Shown here one piece after another: positions 7,113 to 10,749 of a stretch of 10,749 nucleotides of DNA (positions are counted from its first letter, which is position 1; each line of letters begins with the position of its first letter). This stretch comes from an uncultured Peptococcaceae bacterium (GTDB lineage: Bacteria; Bacillota; Desulfotomaculia; Desulfotomaculales; Desulfocucumaceae), in contig CATZDY010000089.1 of assembly GCA_958417755.1 (NCBI GenBank), forward strand, positions 1 to 10,749, read 5' to 3'. The notes below the pieces were generated by a model. It ran no database searches. It was not told where the DNA came from and saw nothing but the letters and a program-made list of their open reading frames with translations. The position numbers and the translations under genes were made by a program.

Positions 7113-7367
7113 CTCAAATTCCAGCTTATCATAACAAGCTTCTGGGGTTTGTTTTCCTATAGGATAAACAAAAAGGGCAATGTAATCTCAACATGCATGA
7201 AAAAATCTCCAATCATGGATAATAGGATTGGAGGTTTAAGTAAAGTAAATAAGAAAAAATACAGCAATACCGATGAAACAAAATCATCATTGGATACCAG
7301 GTATTTCGTCCAAAATGTATTGGGTTTTCATAAAAACAAAAAACATTTCTTTGCTCAAAAGACAAAC
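7113..7367. other. Non-coding interval between isomerase terminator and pst promoter
   Basis: No convincing gene is present on either strand. Open frames on the plus strand lack ribosome binding sites and have Lys/Asn-rich, low-complexity translations. The only clear element is the hairpin with a T tail at 7200-7233. An 11-base palindrome ATACCAGGTAT lies at 7294-7304 with no evident role. A small RNA ending at the 7200-7233 terminator is possible, but I see no strong promoter for it. Confidence 0.5.
7200..7233 (-). terminator. Orphan rho-independent terminator upstream of the pst promoter
   Basis: On the minus strand CTCCAATC and GATTGGAG form a perfect 8-bp stem with an 11-base loop, followed by A and six T residues. 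It is about 135 bases beyond the isomerase terminator with no gene between them. It may be a back-up terminator insulating the pst promoter, or the end of an unrecognised small RNA. Confidence 0.65.
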
Positions 7368-7390
7368 AAAAAAGCTGGTGCATGCACCAG
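7368..7390 (-). terminator. Rho-independent terminator of the isomerase gene
   Basis: CTGGTGCATGCACCAG (7375-7390) is a perfect 16-base palindrome; on the minus strand it is followed by C and six T residues (7368-7373). It starts 36 bases after the stop codon of the isomerase-like gene and should end that transcript. Confidence 0.85.
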
Positions 7391-7426
7391 TTATATTAGT
7401 AACAAGAAAATCCCTTGATAATTTTG

Positions 7427-8203
7427 TTAATACTTTACTCTTTGTAAAGATGCATAGGCATCTTGTAAAAAAGAACCAGGTGATTGCTCATAATCGTGGG
7501 GAAATACTTCTAAGGAAAGATACCCCTCATATCCATGGTTTTGTAAAATATTCCGAATCCTTGTCCAATCCACACTTCCTTGTCCTGGCAGCCAATGTCT
7601 ATCTTCCTTTTGATCATTATCAGAAAGATGCATATTGGTTAATCGATGTATATTTTTAACCAATACCTCTGTGGTACAATCCGGCGTATAGACCCAATCA
7701 TGGGAAGAATCATAACAAAATCCTAACCTAGGTGAATCAATATTGTCCAAAAGCATTTGTACATGATTGGTAGGGCCTACATTTTCAATGGATACTGTCA
7801 CTTGCTTTTTCTCCGCATGCTCTATAATAAGTTCCATGTTTTCAATTCCAAAGTCATTGGGCGCCATGGCAAGATCCCATAAAGTTACATGCATCACCAT
7901 AATAGGAATACCAAAATAAGCACATTCATCAATCCATTTCTTATGCATATTGACAGCATCCTGCGCATATCTAGAATTTGTCCAAATATCATTGATATTA
8001 ATGAAAGGTGCGTGAATGTTTTCTAATACTAGCCCTGCCTTACGAATAGCATTTGGTTGGGCATATAAAGGAAGTTCATTCACCTCATCGTATTGTTCCC
8101 ACCATAAAGAAGCACAATCAAATCCTGCTTCTTTGATTAATTTAGCTCTCTCGTCCATTCGTATGGAATAAGCAAAATTTGCATAAATCCCCATACCTTT
8201 CAT
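7427..8203 (-). CDS. Sugar phosphate isomerase/epimerase family TIM-barrel protein
   Basis: The protein of about 258 residues belongs to the xylose-isomerase-like/AP-endonuclease-2 TIM-barrel superfamily. Counting from the preferred start, the barrel strands and likely divalent-metal ligands are readable: IHAPF (His64), MVMHVTLWD (His105), VSIENVG (Glu140), GFCYDSSH (Asp165, His168), NMHLSDND (His192), then HWLPGQGSVDW and YLSLEVFPHDY (Glu232). The Glu-Asp-His-Glu set is the usual metal site, so an active enzyme is expected. The superfamily covers sugar and inositol epimerases/isomerases and endonuclease IV; the substrate cannot be read from sequence, and the DNA-repair branch seems less likely from length and motifs. 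An ATG at 8209 is one base from the AAGGGGG motif (8211-8217), whereas the ATG at 8203 is seven bases away and is chosen. It appears to be a single-gene unit with its own promoter (8299-8326) and terminator (7368-7390). Confidence 0.85.
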   Translation of the reverse strand: MKGMGIYANFAYSIRMDERAKLIKEAGFDCASLWWEQYDEVNELPLYAQPNAIRKAGLVLENIHAPFININDIWTNSRYAQDAVNMHKKWIDECAYFGIPIMVMHVTLWDLAMAPNDFGIENMELIIEHAEKKQVTVSIENVGPTNHVQMLLDNIDSPRLGFCYDSSHDWVYTPDCTTEVLVKNIHRLTNMHLSDNDQKEDRHWLPGQGSVDWTRIRNILQNHGYEGYLSLEVFPHDYEQSPGSFLQDAYASLQRVKY

Positions 8204-8298
8204 CCTCATTCCCCCTTGACAATAGCATTTCTTTTGTTCATTGTGATTTATAAATTACATCAATTACCCATTATGGATAAAACTTTAACTTTTATTTC

Positions 8299-8326
8299 AT
8301 CATACCATGGATCACTTAGCAGTCAA
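8299..8326 (-). promoter_or_regulatory. Predicted sigma-A promoter of the isomerase gene
   Basis: On the minus strand TTGACT (8321-8326) and TATGAT (8299-8304) are 16 bases apart, each matching the consensus at most positions. The transcript would start near 8292 and have a leader of about 90 bases before the ATG at 8203. No operator-like repeat is obvious beside it. Confidence 0.6.
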
Positions 8327-8355
8327 GTACAATGCATACTATCCCTTACAATCAA

Positions 8356-8389
8356 TATTGCCCAGCAGTATAAAACTTGCTGGGCAATA
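8356..8389 (-). terminator. Hairpin behind the transporter gene, probable weak terminator
   Basis: TATTGCCCAGCA and TGCTGGGCAATA form a perfect 12-bp stem with a 10-base loop, beginning 22 bases after the transporter stop codon. On the minus strand the bases after it (TTGATTGTAAGG) are not a proper T run, so termination may be partial, or the hairpin may mainly protect the mRNA end. Confidence 0.55.
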
Positions 8390-8411
8390 AAATTCTGAAA
8401 ATCCTTTTCAC

Positions 8412-9797
8412 TTATTCAGTCTGATACATTTTGTTTTTCAGGCGTTCCATTAACCTAAACCCTCCAAACAACACAGCTGCTATAATCAATGTGCCAAGGG
8501 CTGTGATGACATGGGGTAAGTGATACCATACATACAAATATCCTGTAGAAATGATAATCGATAAAATCATTAAGGGAAAAGCAACTTTCATAAACCCTAA
8601 AAAGCTAATGGGTACTCCTCTCTTTTCCGCCATACCAATAACCACCACATTGGCTGAAGCACCGATAATGGTTCCATTTCCCCCTAAGCATGCTCCCAAA
8701 GACAGAGCCCACCACAGAAATTCAATATTTTCTATGCCCCCCAATCTACCCATGTCCTGAATCAAAGGTATCATGGTGGCCACAAAAGGAATATTATCCA
8801 CAAATGCTGAAGCAATGGCAGCTAGCCAGAGAATCAAGAAGCCTGATGACAGTATTTCCCCGCCCGTAACATCTAAGGCGTAGGCTGCTAATGCTTCAAT
8901 GACCCCCACATGCTCCAAAGCCCCTACCAATACAAAGAGTCCTGCAAAGAAGAAAATAACAGTCCATTCCACTGCTTGTAATGCATGCTCTGGATCTTGC
9001 TTGGCGATCAACAGCAACAAGCTGGCTCCGGCCAAAGCGATAACCGAAGATTCTAAATGAATATACTGGTGTAAAGCAAACCCTACAATGGTTAGTGCCA
9101 AAACAAGCAAACATCTTTTCATTAAATCCACATCTTTGATTTCATCCTTTTCATTGAGCGCCATCAAAGCTTTTTGATTTTCTTTACATGTCACCATCTG
9201 CTTTTTATATATTAATTTTAAGATAAAGACTGTTATCACATAAATTAAAATAGCAGCTGGTGCCACATTAAGAACAAAATCCATAAAACCTAATCCCACA
9301 GCACTACCAATCATAATATTGGGAGGATCTCCGATTAAGGTTGCTGTTCCACCAATATTAGAAGCCATGATTTCCACAATCAAAAAGGGAATTGGATTAA
9401 TTTCTAATTTACGGACAATGGCAAAGGTTACAGGCACAATCAGCAATACAGTGGTTACATTATCCAGCAGGGCTGACAAAATCGCTGTTACAAAAGCCAA
9501 AGCAGTCATAATTTTCAAAGGATGGCCTTGGGAAAGCTTGGCTGCTTTAATAGCCAGATACTCAAAAACTCCAGTATTTCTAGTAATCCCCACAATGATC
9601 ATCATACCAATCAGCAAACCGATGGTATTAAAATCAATGGATGCTACAGCCATGTCCGGGGACATAATCCCCACAACAGCCAAAACAGAAGCTCCTACCA
9701 AAGCAATGATAGTTCTATGTATTTTCTCCGATACAATAATAGCATAGGTAATTAAAAAAACAACAGTGGCTACCACAATTTGGGTATTCTCTGCCAT
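8412..9797 (-). CDS. ArsB/NhaD-superfamily (SLC13-like) membrane transporter
   Basis: This 461-residue integral membrane protein has about 11-12 membrane segments and belongs to the ArsB/NhaD ion-transporter superfamily, which includes arsenite pumps, Na+/H+ antiporters and carboxylate permeases. The two inverted halves each carry the re-entrant signature: LLDNVTTVLLIVP with SNIGGTATLIGDPPN (about 110-160) in the first and AFVDNIPFVATMIPLI with GGNGTIIGASANVV (about 331-385) in the second. A charged loop of about 30 residues (near 205-230) joins the halves. The frame is open to a TTG at 9815, but AGGAG at 9805-9809 lies inside that stretch and is seven bases before the ATG at 9797, which is chosen. 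No arsR or other ars gene is nearby, so an arsenite role has no support; the substrate is unknown. It seems to be transcribed alone. Confidence 0.88.
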   Translation of the reverse strand: MAENTQIVVATVVFLITYAIIVSEKIHRTIIALVGASVLAVVGIMSPDMAVASIDFNTIGLLIGMMIIVGITRNTGVFEYLAIKAAKLSQGHPLKIMTALAFVTAILSALLDNVTTVLLIVPVTFAIVRKLEINPIPFLIVEIMASNIGGTATLIGDPPNIMIGSAVGLGFMDFVLNVAPAAILIYVITVFILKLIYKKQMVTCKENQKALMALNEKDEIKDVDLMKRCLLVLALTIVGFALHQYIHLESSVIALAGASLLLLIAKQDPEHALQAVEWTVIFFFAGLFVLVGALEHVGVIEALAAYALDVTGGEILSSGFLILWLAAIASAFVDNIPFVATMIPLIQDMGRLGGIENIEFLWWALSLGACLGGNGTIIGASANVVVIGMAEKRGVPISFLGFMKVAFPLMILSIIISTGYLYVWYHLPHVITALGTLIIAAVLFGGFRLMERLKNKMYQTE

Positions 9798-9804
9798 AGC
9801 AAGT

Positions 9805-9811
9805 CTCCTTT
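9805..9811 (-). promoter_or_regulatory. Ribosome binding site that fixes the transporter start
   Basis: AAAGGAG on the minus strand, seven bases before the ATG at 9797. It excludes the possible TTG start at 9815, which has no binding site of its own. Confidence 0.75.
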
Positions 9812-9904
9812 TCAAACTTTTTATAAAACAATTTCTATACCTAAGGTTGTATTTTCTCCATTTCTACCCAATGCAATCTTTATACTTCATTATTTTTCTT
9901 CATT

Positions 9905-9925
9905 TTGAATCATGATTATAATCAA
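9905..9925. promoter_or_regulatory. AT-rich dyad, possible Fur/PerR-family operator
   Basis: TTGAATCATGATTATAATCAA contains the perfect palindrome AATCATGATT and ends in TTGA/TCAA-type half sites. On the minus strand its core TTATAATCATGATTC agrees with the known PerR box TTATAATNATTATAA at 11 of 14 fixed positions. It is about 110 bases upstream of the transporter start. In such AT-rich DNA a chance match is quite possible. Confidence 0.25.
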
Positions 9926-10193
9926 TGTTCTTTTTCAAAATTTATACATACTATCACCATTCGTAATCATATGAATTCTATTTCATCCATACATTCTCTT
10001 CACAAACAAAAATACATGAATGTAACAAACTTCAAGATAGCGTATCCCCCAATTTTCCTTCCCCCCTTACTGTTCATGGATTATATTGAAATATTATCCA
10101 TTCATATTTTTAATAAACCATCCTTGTCCTTATGGCTTTTATCCCCAGGATTATCAAAATACGATTCTCAATATATATCTTGGTTGTCATATG

Positions 10194-10210
10194 TATAGTA
10201 TTATACTATA
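10194..10210. repeat. 17-base perfect palindrome in non-coding DNA
   Basis: TATAGTATTATACTATA has 8-base perfect arms around a single T. It sits between a TTGTCA (10184-10189) and a TATAAA (10207-10212) on the plus strand with 17-base spacing, which would place it as an operator in a plus-strand promoter, but no plus-strand gene follows. Role unknown. Confidence 0.4.
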
Positions 10211-10377
10211 AATTCATAGACTTCCGAAATATTAAGATATTACTTTTTTAAATGTTCAAAACAATGTTCAAATCTTAGTCTTCAAATCATTTTTCTTTCT
10301 GCAAATTCTACAACCCAAATCATACAATGTTTCTCAATATATGCTAATATAATCCAACATCATTCTCATACAATAGC

Positions 10378-10417
10378 AAAAAAATCCCCAGAGCAAATCA
10401 AATTAAGCTCCAGGGGA
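10378..10417 (-). terminator. Rho-independent terminator of the right-edge gene
   Basis: On the minus strand TCCCCTGGAGC pairs with GCTCTGGGGA (a 9-bp stem with one small internal mismatch, 12-base loop) and is followed by seven T residues (10378-10384). It is about 58 bases after the stop codon at 10476. Confidence 0.8.
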
Positions 10418-10475
10418 AATAAATGTGACTATTATTTTTCAATGAATTTTTTAACTGGAACATTGCTAAACCTTT

Positions 10476-10749
10476 TTAAACCAAGCTACTTTTTTTCTTC
10501 CACCATTGCCACCAATACTTTTTCCCAAACTTAAAATCCACTACAGCCCATTCTTTTTCATCCTTTTTTTCTATAACATCCTCTAAAATGGATTCATCAT
10601 CTTCTTCTAAAAATTTGCTCTGAGACAGATAATGCATCATATATCGTTCAAATTCTTCGTAATATTTTTCTTCTTTCTGTAGTCCCCTTTTCCCTTGGTC
10701 ACACCTAACAGGTGTTAATATAATAACATTTGAACCATAAGGATGTTCT
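10476..10749 (-). CDS. Unidentified protein, C-terminal part (cut by window edge)
   Basis: An open minus-strand frame enters from the right edge and ends at TAA (10476-10478), giving the last 90 residues of a protein. The fragment begins EHPYGSNVIILTPVRCDQGK, in which NVIILTP looks like a buried beta strand; it continues with a charged, probably helical segment rich in Lys, Glu and Tyr (about 22-45), an acidic stretch (EEDDESILEDVIEKKDEKE), and an aromatic-basic tail KKYWWQWWKKK before SSLV. I do not recognise the family. The strand followed by helix would fit the end of an alpha/beta domain such as a von Willebrand-A/DUF58-like fold, but this is speculation. Coding status is supported by the uninterrupted frame, the sensible composition and the terminator 58 bases downstream. 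Confidence 0.6.
   Translation of the reverse strand, partial: EHPYGSNVIILTPVRCDQGKRGLQKEEKYYEEFERYMMHYLSQSKFLEEDDESILEDVIEKKDEKEWAVVDFKFGKKYWWQWWKKKSSLV

Larger units (their letters stand above)
9798..10475. other. Long AT-rich interval without a gene
   Basis: About 680 bases separate the transporter start from the stop of the next gene. I find no credible coding frame: one plus-strand frame (9905-10198) begins at a TTG with no binding site and has an odd composition, and the minus strand is full of stops. The interval contains the terminator of the upstream gene (10378-10417), a 17-base palindrome (10194-10210), a 10-base direct repeat AATGTTCAAA at 10251-10260 and 10263-10272, and an AT-rich dyad at 9905-9925. 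No convincing promoter for the transporter could be picked out; the best pair, TTGCAT (9871-9876) and AATACA (9848-9853), is weak. Confidence 0.55.

Noticed and set aside
7254..7348. Short minus-strand frame encoding MKTQYILDEIPGIQ as a possible small peptide
   Set aside because: Only 14-19 codons, no good ribosome binding site, and no similarity I can recognise.
7149..7418. Plus-strand open frame of 89 codons between the isomerase gene and pstS
   Set aside because: It starts at a TTG without a ribosome binding site, is Lys/Asn-rich, and runs through two minus-strand terminators, so it is most likely chance.
9319..9747. Long plus-strand open frame opposite the transporter gene
   Set aside because: It lies wholly inside the well-supported minus-strand transporter gene and its translation looks like an antisense shadow.
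8412..9797. Naming the transporter as an arsenite efflux pump ArsB
   Set aside because: The superfamily signature is present, but no arsR, arsC or arsA lies nearby and the sequence alone does not separate arsenite, sodium or carboxylate transport.
9905..10198. Plus-strand open frame of 97 codons in the large gap
   Set aside because: TTG start, no binding site, no recognisable motif, and an AT/pyrimidine-driven composition; not supported as a gene.
1..10749. CRISPR arrays, tRNA or rRNA genes, insertion sequences or defence systems
   Set aside because: No spaced direct repeats, no cloverleaf or rRNA-like segment, no transposase or terminal inverted repeats, and no defence-type domains were seen on either strand.

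Overview
The window looks like a piece of chromosome from a low-GC Gram-positive bacterium (Firmicutes, probably Clostridia). It is AT-rich, has strong AGGAGG-type ribosome binding sites and U-tailed terminators, carries a PstS lipoprotein, and has TTTACA repeats of the Bacillus PhoP type rather than an E. coli-type Pho box. The species cannot be named from the sequence. Every gene I can support, including the two cut by the window edges, is on the minus strand, so transcription runs from high to low coordinates.

Layout in transcription order: (1) 10476-10749, the C-terminal 90 codons of an unidentified protein with a terminator behind it. (2) 9798-10375, a long AT-rich stretch without a gene that holds two small palindromes. 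(3) 8412-9797, an ArsB/NhaD-superfamily membrane transporter followed by a hairpin. (4) 7427-8203, a xylose-isomerase-like TIM-barrel protein (sugar phosphate isomerase/epimerase family) with its own promoter and terminator. (5) 7113-7367, a non-coding stretch with a second, orphan terminator. (6) 333-7016, the phosphate operon pstS-pstC-pstA-pstB-phoU-phoP-phoR, preceded by a likely PhoP box and closed by a terminator at 283-307. (7) 1-143, the first 47 codons of a MarR-family repressor, with a promoter and a palindromic operator just upstream.

The phosphate operon is a complete functional circuit. PstS captures phosphate outside the membrane, PstC and PstA form the channel, PstB supplies ATP hydrolysis, PhoU links transport state to signalling, and PhoR/PhoP form the two-component system that should act on the TTTACA repeats ahead of pstS. 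Because phoP and phoR are the last genes of the same operon, a positive feedback loop is likely. A perfect 20-bp hairpin between pstS and pstC probably lets PstS be made in excess of the membrane parts.

I did not find a new biological system. The content is a standard clostridial Pho locus plus housekeeping or accessory genes. The points most worth a second look are regulatory: the pstS-pstC hairpin, the PhoP box, the MarR operator, a two-codon ORF overlapping the phoR start, the orphan terminator, and the unidentified gene at the right edge.
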